Shown here: positions 7,954-13,852 of the stretch, one piece after another
Numbering within the stretch: position 1 is the first letter of the stretch
How the letters are laid out: every line of letters starts with the position of its first letter
Origin: an uncultured Lachnospiraceae bacterium
GTDB lineage: Bacteria > Bacillota > Clostridia > Lachnospirales > Lachnospiraceae
Assembly (NCBI GenBank): GCA_910586025.1
Contig: CAJUIO010000070.1
Span: forward strand, 1-19,324
Direction: 5' to 3'
Length of the DNA stretch: 19,324 nucleotides
Translations under genes and position numbers: made by a program
Notes under the pieces: generated by a model
The model's input: the letters and a program-made list of their open reading frames with translations, nothing else
Told to the model about the DNA's origin: nothing
Databases searched by the model: none

Positions 7954-7982
7954 ATTTTATCATTGTTATTTTCGAATGTCAA
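7954..7982 (-). promoter_or_regulatory. SigA-type promoter of the sugar ABC/GH31 operon
   Basis: On the minus strand, TTGACA (7982-7977), a 17-nt spacer and TAAAAT (7959-7954), with TG one base before the -10 (extended -10). This is near consensus. Transcription should start around 7947 and read into the permease at 7814. No clear catabolite-response (cre) match overlaps it. Confidence 0.75.
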
Positions 7983-8083
7983 TTGTATATTATCACTTTT
8001 TCTATTTATTTTTTCATTATTTTCTTTTTTGACAGTTTTTATGTTCTTTTATATGTTCATTTGCCATTTTCAATTTTTGACAC

Positions 8084-8129
8084 AAAAAAACCATATGAAA
8101 AAAGAAATTTTCTCTCTTTTTTCATATGG
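8084..8129 (-). terminator. Rho-independent terminator of the MGMT-like gene
   Basis: A perfect 15-bp stem, CCATATGAAAAAAGA (8091-8105) with TCTTTTTTCATATGG (8115-8129), and a 9-nt loop. On the minus strand it is followed at once by seven T residues (8090-8084). It lies 35 nt past the stop of the MGMT-like gene and insulates it from the sugar operon promoter. Confidence 0.85.
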
Positions 8130-8164
8130 CAGCGCTCTTGTTTCTTTGCGGTCAGAGTACCTGT

Positions 8165-8641
8165 TTATATATGGAACAGACTTTTCTCGTAATCCTTCAC
8201 ATAATAGCGGATATTCGTCCTGCCCTTTTGTATGACGGTATGCCCTTCGCTCTCAAGCAGCTCCCTGTGCGCCTCGATTCCGCCTGGATATTTTGCATTT
8301 AATTCCCCGTTCGCTTTCAAAGTCCGCCAGTAGGGCGTCTCGTCGTCCTTTCTCTGAAAGCTGGCCCATGCGGCTATCGCAACAAATATCCCCGCCGTGA
8401 TCGGTTCCGTGAAGTCAGCGCCGCTGCGCCTGGCGAAACATTCCCGGATCATCCCCACCGTAAGCAGCTTTCCCCTCGGCACGAGCCGCATTACCCTGTC
8501 ATAATCAATGGGCGGCGCAAAGTACATCCTGTCCCCTCCGTATTTTTGTATGCTTTTTTCATCCGTAATCATCTGGAATTTCGGCATATCCTTGCTGTCG
8601 TTCAGCATGGCATTGAAATCCTTTTTATCCTCATTCGCCAT
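8165..8641 (-). CDS. MGMT-family (alkyltransferase-like) protein lacking the catalytic cysteine
   Basis: A 158-aa protein with the C-terminal fold of O6-alkylguanine DNA alkyltransferases. PRGKLLTVGMIRECF (about residues 55-69) corresponds to the helix-turn-helix entry that reads PrGkV.TYGqIA in MGMT. TPYWRTLKANGELN followed by YPGGIEAHRELLESEGH matches the active-site and following region. Where true MGMT has PCHR, this protein has P103-Y104-W105-R106, so no cysteine can accept an alkyl group. Alkyltransferase-like proteins (ATLs) are known to bind lesions without repairing them. About 45 extra N-terminal residues are present. The ATG at 8641 sits 8 nt after AAGGAGG; the in-frame GTG at 8650 overlaps that site and is rejected. 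It has its own promoter and terminator, so it is probably monocistronic. Confidence 0.8.
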   Translation of the reverse strand: MANEDKKDFNAMLNDSKDMPKFQMITDEKSIQKYGGDRMYFAPPIDYDRVMRLVPRGKLLTVGMIRECFARRSGADFTEPITAGIFVAIAAWASFQRKDDETPYWRTLKANGELNAKYPGGIEAHRELLESEGHTVIQKGRTNIRYYVKDYEKSLFHI

Positions 8642-8661
8642 AGATGCCACCTCCTTGGTAA

Positions 8662-8690
8662 AGCATATCCCAAAAAAGGAAGGAACGCAA
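8662..8690 (-). promoter_or_regulatory. Candidate promoter of the MGMT-like gene
   Basis: On the minus strand, TTGCGT (8690-8685), a 17-nt spacer and TATGCT (8667-8662). The -10 lies only about 9 nt before the AAGGAGG site, giving a very short leader of about 15 nt. It is back to back with the dehydratase promoter. Confidence 0.5.
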
Positions 8691-8709
8691 TGAGACAGTT
8701 TGAAATTTC

Positions 8710-8738
8710 TTGACTTTTCCCTCCGTTTTCGATATGCT
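8710..8738 (+). promoter_or_regulatory. SigA-type promoter of the sugar-acid operon
   Basis: TTGACT (8710-8715), a 17-nt spacer, then TATGCT (8733-8738). Predicted start near 8745, inside the dyad operator at 8740-8764, about 45 nt before the dehydratase start. Confidence 0.75.
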
Positions 8739-8739
8739 G

Positions 8740-8764
8740 AATCTGTAATACAGGTATACAGATT
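8740..8764. promoter_or_regulatory. Dyad operator at the sugar-acid promoter, likely GntR (FadR-type) site
   Basis: Arms AATCTGTA (8740-8747) and TACAGATT (8757-8764) flank a 9-nt centre. Nested in it is the shorter palindrome CTGTAATACAG (8743-8753), which fits the known FadR-subfamily form GT-N-AC with flanking symmetry. It begins one base after the -10, a repressing position. The GntR gene at 11518 in the same operon is the obvious partner; that link is inference. Confidence 0.65.
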
Positions 8765-8787
8765 TACTTATCTTTAAGGAGGTTCTC

Positions 8788-10506
8788 ATGAAGCAGAAAA
8801 GTGCAAAGGAACGTCTGTGGTGGGCTCAGTTCAACGCCCTTGAGATGGGCAGCGGCTGGGATGACACTGATATCGAAAAGCCTCAGATTATAATCGAGGA
8901 CGTGTACGGTGATTCCCATCCGGGCAGCGTTCATCTCCATCAGCTCGCAAAGCAGGCAGACATCGGCGTCTTTGAAAAGGGAGGCTTCCCCGCCCATTAC
9001 CACACCACCGATGTCTGTGACGGCTGCGCCCAGGGACACAACGGCATGAATGTCGTTCTCGCTTCCCGGGAGGCCATCGCCGATATGGTGGAGGTACATG
9101 CCAGCGCCGTGCCCTGGGACGGCATGATTCTTTCCAGCAGCTGTGACAAATCCATTCCGGCTCATCTAAAGGCGGCCGCCCGCATCGACATACCGACCGT
9201 CTTTATTCCCGGAGGAAGCATGCGTCCCGGCCCTAACCAGACCACCAGCCTTGCGGCAGGCGACATCTCGCTTCGTCAGAAGCGCAAGGATGCCATTTCC
9301 CGGCAGGAAATCCGTGACTACTATCTCACCGGCTGCCCTTCCGTGGGTGCCTGTACCTTCCTTGGTACGGCCAGCACCATGCAGTGTATGGCGGAGGCTC
9401 TCGGCATGGCGCTTCCGGGCTCGGCCCTCGCTCCCGCCACCATGACCGATATTCTGCGCATGGCCCGTCAGGCGGGCCGCATCATCATGACGCTTGTGGA
9501 AAAGGATATCAAGGCTTCCGACATCATGACACCCGCCGCCTTCCGCAATGCGCTGATCATACACAGTGCAATCGGCGGCAGCACGAACGCCACGCTTCAT
9601 CTGCCAAGCATCGCCCGGGAGCTGGGATACGAAATGCCCATTGAGCTGTTTGACGAAATCAATCACCAGGTTCCCCATCTCGGAAATCTGAATCCAAGCG
9701 GCAGGCATCTGACAGAAAGCTTCTGGTTTGCCGGGGGCGTTCCCTATGTGCAGCTTCTTCTGAGGGACATGCTGGATCTGGATGTGATGACGGTCACGGG
9801 AAAGACTCTGGGAGAAAATCTGGAAGACCTCCAAAGGGACAATTTCTTTGACCGCAATCTGGGCTATCTTGCCAATTACCATCTGACCAGGGACGAGGTG
9901 ATCTTCCCCGTGGAAAAGGCCTCCGAAAAAGGAAGCGTCGCCATCCTGAAAGGGAACATCGCCCCTGAGGGGAGCGTCGTGAAATATTCCGCCGTGGCCC
10001 TCTCCCAGCACAGCTTCACGGGTCCCGCCCGGGTATTTGACGAGGAGGAGGACGCTTACCAGGCCGTTGTTGACAAAAAGATCCGCCCGGGGGATGTGAT
10101 CGTGATCCGCTACGAAGGACCCCGGGGCTGCGGAATGCCCGAAATGCTCATGACCACGGAGGCCATTGTCTGCGACGAATCATTAAACGGTCATGTGGCC
10201 CTGATCACCGACGGACGCTTTTCCGGAGCAACCAGGGGGGCTGCGATCGGACATATCAGCCCGGAGGCCGCCGCCAAAGGTCCGATTGCCTTTATCGAGG
10301 AGGGGGACCTCATCCACTACGATATTGAAGAGCGCCGTCTTGACCTCGTGGGAGTGGCGGGAAAAGAAATCACTCCTGACGAGGCCGCCGCCATCCTGGA
10401 TGAGAGAAGCAAAAAGGGAATCAAACCAAGACCCGTCAGGAAAGGCTTCTACAAACGATACACGGAGCATGCTCTGAGCGCCATGCAGGGTGCCGGGCTT
10501 GATTAA
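8788..10506 (+). CDS. IlvD/EDD-family dehydratase, probably sugar-acid (aldonate) dehydratase
   Basis: Iron-sulfur dehydratase, 572 aa, normal for the family. It removes water from a 2,3-dihydroxy acid to give a 2-keto-3-deoxy acid. The three expected cluster cysteines are C77 in DVCDGCAQGHNGM, C119 in SSSCDKSIPAH and C189 in SVGACTFLGTASTMQ; K121 of CDK is the equivalent of the carbamylated Mg ligand in characterised relatives. Later blocks include AIGGSTNATLHLPSIA, MTVTGKTLGENL, YEGPRGCGMPEML and TDGRFSGATRG, all family hallmarks. A strong AAGGAGG precedes the ATG. The next gene encodes a DapA-type aldolase and the third a FadR-type regulator. That context favours catabolism of an aldonate (such as xylonate, arabinonate or gluconate) over branched-chain amino acid synthesis, as no ilv gene is nearby. 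The exact substrate is unknown. Confidence 0.9.
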   Translation: MKQKSAKERLWWAQFNALEMGSGWDDTDIEKPQIIIEDVYGDSHPGSVHLHQLAKQADIGVFEKGGFPAHYHTTDVCDGCAQGHNGMNVVLASREAIADMVEVHASAVPWDGMILSSSCDKSIPAHLKAAARIDIPTVFIPGGSMRPGPNQTTSLAAGDISLRQKRKDAISRQEIRDYYLTGCPSVGACTFLGTASTMQCMAEALGMALPGSALAPATMTDILRMARQAGRIIMTLVEKDIKASDIMTPAAFRNALIIHSAIGGSTNATLHLPSIARELGYEMPIELFDEINHQVPHLGNLNPSGRHLTESFWFAGGVPYVQLLLRDMLDLDVMTVTGKTLGENLEDLQRDNFFDRNLGYLANYHLTRDEVIFPVEKASEKGSVAILKGNIAPEGSVVKYSAVALSQHSFTGPARVFDEEEDAYQAVVDKKIRPGDVIVIRYEGPRGCGMPEMLMTTEAIVCDESLNGHVALITDGRFSGATRGAAIGHISPEAAAKGPIAFIEEGDLIHYDIEERRLDLVGVAGKEITPDEAAAILDERSKKGIKPRPVRKGFYKRYTEHALSAMQGAGLD

Positions 10507-10536
10507 AAATTTCAATTAAGAGGAGGAAATCATTCT

Positions 10537-11436
10537 ATGAATGCAAAATGGATTTGTCCGGCAATTACACCCTTTCACCGGGATGGAACCATCGACTTTG
10601 AAAGCGCAGGCCGCCTTTACGACCACCTGGCCGCCAACGATATGGACGGCGTTCTGATCGGAGGAAGTCTGGGCGAGTTTTTCGGTCAGACACTCGCACA
10701 GCGGGAGGCGCTTGCGCGCTTTGCCACAGAGCGCATCGCAGGCCGCATGAAGGTCATCATCGGAACCGCAAACATGATTGCGGAGGAGATCGCGCCTCTC
10801 TCCAACACCTGTCTGGAAGCGGGTGCGGACGCGGTCATGATCGTGCCGCCCTTTTACTTTTCCTTTGGCGATTCGGAAATGTACCGTTTCTACAGCCGCA
10901 TGGCGGAGGAAATCCACGGACCGGTCTATATTTACAACTTCCCGGACCGAACCGGCTATACCATCAGCCCGTCCGTCGTGCGCCGTCTGGCAGAAGAAAA
11001 TGACAATATCGTGGGCATCAAGGATACCATTGCCGGCATGGATCACACCAGGGAGCTGATCAAAGCCGTAAAGCCCATACGTCCCGACTTTGAGATATAT
11101 TCCGGCTTTGATGATAATTTCGCCCATAACGTGCTCTCCGGCGGTAACGGTTCCATCTGCGGCCTCTCCAATCTGGTGCCCAGGCTGTGCACCGACTGGG
11201 TAAAAGCAGTCAATGCGGGCGATCTGGAGCAGACCTCCCGGTTCCAGCAGAAAATAAACCGCTGCATGGACATTTACTTTATCGGCGCTCCCTTTGTGCC
11301 CTATGTCAAAGAGGCCGTCCGCCAGTGCGGTATCATCGAAAGCGCTAAATGCACCTTCCCGATCCCGGAGCTGGATGAGGCGGAGCAGAAAAAGGTACAT
11401 GATTTTCTTGTAAGGGAGGAGATTCTTCCCGCATAA
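10537..11436 (+). CDS. DapA/NAL-family aldolase, probable 2-keto-3-deoxy sugar-acid aldolase
   Basis: Class I Schiff-base lyase, 299 aa, typical of the dihydrodipicolinate synthase/N-acetylneuraminate lyase superfamily. GGSLGEF (residues 42-48) is the carboxylate-binding loop. Y133 in YIYNFPDRTG is the catalytic tyrosine and K162 in GIKDT the Schiff-base lysine. AGGAGGAAATC lies just before the start, 30 nt after the dehydratase stop, so the two are cotranscribed. The likely role is cleavage of the 2-keto-3-deoxy acid made by the dehydratase to pyruvate and an aldehyde such as glycolaldehyde or glyceraldehyde. True DapA is less likely: no lysine-pathway gene is adjacent, and the pairing with dehydratase and GntR fits sugar-acid breakdown. 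Dehydratase-type members (such as 5-dehydro-4-deoxyglucarate dehydratase) remain an alternative. Confidence 0.87.
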   Translation: MNAKWICPAITPFHRDGTIDFESAGRLYDHLAANDMDGVLIGGSLGEFFGQTLAQREALARFATERIAGRMKVIIGTANMIAEEIAPLSNTCLEAGADAVMIVPPFYFSFGDSEMYRFYSRMAEEIHGPVYIYNFPDRTGYTISPSVVRRLAEENDNIVGIKDTIAGMDHTRELIKAVKPIRPDFEIYSGFDDNFAHNVLSGGNGSICGLSNLVPRLCTDWVKAVNAGDLEQTSRFQQKINRCMDIYFIGAPFVPYVKEAVRQCGIIESAKCTFPIPELDEAEQKKVHDFLVREEILPA

Positions 11437-11463
11437 TTCACTAAAGAAGCTCTTAGGTCCGCA

Positions 11464-11492
11464 GGCCGGAGCCGCAAATCGGAATTCATCAA
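11464..11492 (+). repeat. Dispersed repeat family 2, copy 1, upstream of the GntR gene
   Basis: A 29-nt block in the 81-nt spacer between the aldolase and GntR genes. It matches the minus-strand block 13795-13767 at 23 of 29 positions by my hand alignment; the shared core is GCAAATCGGA and GGAGC also matches. Most differences are C/T. Both copies lie in sense orientation shortly before a ribosome binding site. Confidence 0.45.
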
Positions 11493-11517
11493 CCAAACAG
11501 GAGGCAGATGTATTGCT

Positions 11518-12195
11518 ATGGGATTACATCCGGTGGTGCGAAGCAGCATAAGCGATCAGGTGATCGCACAGATGAAGGAAAATATAGAAACGGGAAGCTG
11601 GGAGCCGGGACAGCGTCTGCCGGGAGAGATGCAGCTTTGCGAAATATTCGGCACCAGCCGGGTGACTGTGAGAAACGCTCTGCAGAAGCTGGCCGGGGAG
11701 GGACTGATCGAGACCAGGGTCGGCGACGGAAGCTATGTGCGGAAGTTCTCTCTGTGCGATGCCATGTCCCGCATGAATATTCCGGGAAGCCTGACCGATC
11801 GGGAATTCAGGGAGCTTCTGGAATTCCGCCGCGTCATGGAGGGGCCTCTTTGTGAGCTGGCGGTCTCCCGTATGACCGCCGCAGATCTGGAAAGGCTCAG
11901 CGAGTGCTATGACACCATGTGCGCCGCACAGCAAGATGAAGAATCATTTGCCGCTGCAGATGTCTCTTTCCACACCACTCTGGCCTCCTGCTGCGGCAAT
12001 CAGATCCTTGAAGCCGCCTACCAGATGATATGCGCAAATCTCTCCCGGGTCATGAAAGATATTGTCCGCCAGAGGGGGAAAGCCTCCGGGCTGAAATACC
12101 ACAGGGAAATTCTTGCCGCAGCGAAGGCGCATGATGCCAAAGGAGCCCGTGATGCCATGGAACGGCACATGCGGGAAATGGAGGAGGAGCTGTAA
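11518..12195 (+). CDS. GntR-family regulator, FadR subfamily with FCD domain
   Basis: DNA-binding regulator, 225 aa. The winged HTH occupies about residues 8-75, with LPGEMQLCEIFGTSRVTVRN then ALQKLAGEGLIE and a wing GDGSYVR. The all-helical FCD effector domain follows (about 95-220). D148, H152, H195 and H217 occupy the positions of the usual FCD metal ligands (DVSFH, KYHREI, ERHM), so it probably binds a carboxylic acid through a metal. The ATG at 11518 is 13 nt after AGGAGG, a long spacing; an ATT at 11512 is better spaced but rare as a start. It is the third gene of the sugar-acid operon and likely represses it through the operator at 8740-8764, with an aldonate or keto-deoxy acid as effector. 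Confidence 0.9.
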   Translation: MGLHPVVRSSISDQVIAQMKENIETGSWEPGQRLPGEMQLCEIFGTSRVTVRNALQKLAGEGLIETRVGDGSYVRKFSLCDAMSRMNIPGSLTDREFRELLEFRRVMEGPLCELAVSRMTAADLERLSECYDTMCAAQQDEESFAAADVSFHTTLASCCGNQILEAAYQMICANLSRVMKDIVRQRGKASGLKYHREILAAAKAHDAKGARDAMERHMREMEEEL

Positions 12196-12206
12196 GCTCT
12201 CTTTTT
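12186..12206 (+). terminator. Terminator of the sugar-acid operon overlapping the GntR stop codon
   Basis: GAGCT (12187-12191) pairs with AGCTC (12195-12199) around a 3-nt loop, extended by one G-T pair, then TC and five T residues (12202-12206). The stop TAA (12193-12195) lies in the loop and first stem base. The stem is short, so efficiency may be moderate. Confidence 0.5.
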
Positions 12207-12287
12207 CGTGCAGAGACTGAGAGGAAAACCGACGCACTGCAGGGTATACTGAAACACACAGAAAAACAGAAAGGCATGGGTATAAAT

Positions 12288-13133
12288 ATGGAATGGATTG
12301 AACGTCTGAATAAGGCAATCGGCTATATCGAGGAACATTTGACGGAAGAAATTGATTATGACCGGCTTGGGCGCATTGCCTGCTGTTCCTCCTATCACTT
12401 TCAGAGAATGTTCACCTATATGGCGGGAATTCCCCTGTCCGAGTATATCCGCAGAAGGAAAATGTCTCTTGCCGCCGTGGATTTGCAGGGCAGCAGCATG
12501 AAAATCATTGATGTCGCAGGAAAATACGGCTACAGCTCACCCACCGCATTTAACAGAGCGTTTCAGTCCGTTCACGGAATCGCTCCGTCCGCCGTAAAGA
12601 ACGGAGGAGTATCCATAAAGTCCTTTCCGCCCATTCTGTTTAAAATCACAGTCAAAGGAGTGGAGGAAATGAATTACCGAATTGAAACAAAAGACGCTTT
12701 CCGTATCGTGGGCGTGTCAGTGCCGCTGGATAAGGATATTGAGAAGAATTTTACTGTCATACCCCAGAAGTGGCAGGAAATATCCGCAAACGGCACTCTG
12801 CAGAGATTGGCCGGCATGATGGATACGCCGCCCATGGGAGTGCTGGGAGTGAGCACCTGTAATGATGAGGAGCCATGGAGATATTATATTGCGGTATCTA
12901 CATCCCAGCCATGCAATGACCTGGAAGAATATCTGGTGCCTGCGGCCGTCTGGGCAGTCTTTCCCGGCGAGGGCACCAATGAGTCCATCCAGGAGCTGGA
13001 GCGGCGCATCGTGACAGAATGGCTTCCCACATCAGGGTATGAGTACGGCAACGCTCCCGATGTGGAGGTTTACTTAAATCCCGATCCCGGGAACGCAAAA
13101 TACGAAGTATGGATCCCGGTCGTGAAAAAATAG
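12288..13133 (+). CDS. AraC-family regulator with GyrI-like effector-binding domain
   Basis: A 281-aa transcription factor. The N-terminal AraC-type double HTH (about residues 5-105) includes RLGRIACCSSYHFQRMFTYM and IIDVAGKYGYSSPTAFNRAF, with the second-helix proline-ending segment GIAPSAVK. The C-terminal GyrI-like/SRPBCC-type ligand domain begins at about 130 (YRIETKDAFRIVGVSVPLD) and ends with DVEVYLNPDPGNAKYEVWIPV. This Rob-like order (HTH first, ligand domain last) is common for sensors of small hydrophobic compounds. The start at 12288 is chosen because AGAAAGG lies about 13 nt before it; the ATG at 12276 sits directly on that site. Its stop codon abuts the stop of the opposing ABC ATPase with no bases between. 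Target genes are unknown; the adjacent ABC operon is a guess. Confidence 0.88.
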   Translation: MEWIERLNKAIGYIEEHLTEEIDYDRLGRIACCSSYHFQRMFTYMAGIPLSEYIRRRKMSLAAVDLQGSSMKIIDVAGKYGYSSPTAFNRAFQSVHGIAPSAVKNGGVSIKSFPPILFKITVKGVEEMNYRIETKDAFRIVGVSVPLDKDIEKNFTVIPQKWQEISANGTLQRLAGMMDTPPMGVLGVSTCNDEEPWRYYIAVSTSQPCNDLEEYLVPAAVWAVFPGEGTNESIQELERRIVTEWLPTSGYEYGNAPDVEVYLNPDPGNAKYEVWIPVVKK

Positions 13134-13733
13134 TCACGAAAGCAACAGGAGTCTTTCCGATATCCTTTCGGCAAGATTCCTGTTATGCGTCACGGCAAGA
13201 ATTCCCATATTTCTCTTCGCCGCCTCCCTCAGAACAACATTCCAGATCTGCGCCTGCGTGATCACATCCAGCATGGCGCTGATTTCGTCACAAATGAGAT
13301 AGTCCGCACCGCTCATCAACGCTCTCGCCACACAGAACCTCTGCAGTTCACCCCCGGAAAGCTCCCTCGGGAAACGATCAAGCCACGCCCTCTCGATGCC
13401 GAACGCATCCAGCACCTCTCCCTCAAGCCCGCCGCTCTCCTCCAGAACCCGTCTCAGCCTCCAACGGGGATTAATGGCTTTTTCGGGATGCTGGCAGATT
13501 AGCTGGACGGGACAGATGCCTCTTTTCGCAAGAGGACTTCCGTCCAGAAGGATCTGTCCTGTGACCGGCTCCAGATATCCTGCCAGAAGCATGGCAAGTG
13601 TGGTTTTGCCGTACCCGCTGGGCGCAAGACATGCCAGACGCTCCCCCTTATCAATTTTTATACTGTAATCCTCCAATATCCATGGCTGTTTTCTGTCATA
13701 ACGAAAATAAATACTCCTTGCTTCAAGCGCCAT
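13134..13733 (-). CDS. Short ABC transporter ATPase, peptide/nickel class (DppF/NikE-like)
   Basis: Second ATPase of the importer, 199 aa, clearly shorter than classical DppF/OppF (usually over 250 aa) because the C-terminal oligopeptide domain is absent. Walker A is APSGYGKTT (37-45), with Ala where the first Gly is usual but with the essential K43-T44 kept. The Q-loop is in LICQHPEKAINPRW (78-91), the signature is LSGGE (125-129), Walker B YLICDE (145-150) and the H-loop H183 in VTHN. AGGAGG lies 6 nt before the ATG at 13733. It is the last gene of the operon, after a 119-nt spacer holding a dispersed repeat. Short ATPases of this kind are familiar in nickel/metallophore-type importers, which supports a metal or small-ligand substrate but does not prove it. 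Confidence 0.88.
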   Translation of the reverse strand: MALEARSIYFRYDRKQPWILEDYSIKIDKGERLACLAPSGYGKTTLAMLLAGYLEPVTGQILLDGSPLAKRGICPVQLICQHPEKAINPRWRLRRVLEESGGLEGEVLDAFGIERAWLDRFPRELSGGELQRFCVARALMSGADYLICDEISAMLDVITQAQIWNVVLREAAKRNMGILAVTHNRNLAERISERLLLLS

Positions 13734-13766
13734 ATCAAACCTCCTAGAATACAGTGCAGCATTTCA

Positions 13767-13795
13767 TTAGTGGAATCCGATTTGCAGCTCCAGCC
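13767..13795 (-). repeat. Dispersed repeat family 2, copy 2, between the two ATPase genes
   Basis: On the minus strand this 29-nt block shares GGAGC and GCAAATCGGA with 11464-11492. It lies in a 119-nt non-coding spacer of an otherwise tightly packed operon, about 35 nt before the short ATPase start. An adjoining imperfect palindrome (ATTTCA-TTAG-TGGAAT, 13761-13776) overlaps its end. Confidence 0.45.
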
Positions 13796-13852
13796 CCGAA
13801 GCCATTTGGCAGCCAGGGCCCGGCACCGGAACGCCAACCGCACAGCCGGAAT

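Larger units (their letters stand above)
7815..8164. other. 350-nt AT-rich spacer between sugar operon and MGMT-like gene
   Basis: No gene is supported here. The stretch holds the leader of the sugar operon with a family 1 repeat core (7861-7877), the operon promoter (7954-7982, minus strand), a long T-rich tract on the plus strand (about 7905-8090), and the terminator of the MGMT-like gene (8084-8129). Phe-rich open frames across the tract reflect its T-richness and lack a credible ribosome site. Confidence 0.7.

Noticed and set aside
7941..8235. Two Phe-rich plus-strand frames of 83 and 90 codons, resembling small membrane proteins
   Set aside because: They arise from T-rich spacer DNA, overlap a promoter, a terminator and the MGMT-like gene end, and lack a ribosome site.
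8788..10506. Assignment of the dehydratase as biosynthetic IlvD
   Set aside because: Context is a DapA-type aldolase and FadR-type regulator with no ilv or leu genes; sugar-acid dehydratase fits better.
9166..11496. Minus-strand open frames (9166-10011, 10516-11496) opposite dehydratase and aldolase
   Set aside because: Antisense shadows of genes with complete active-site motifs and strong ribosome sites.
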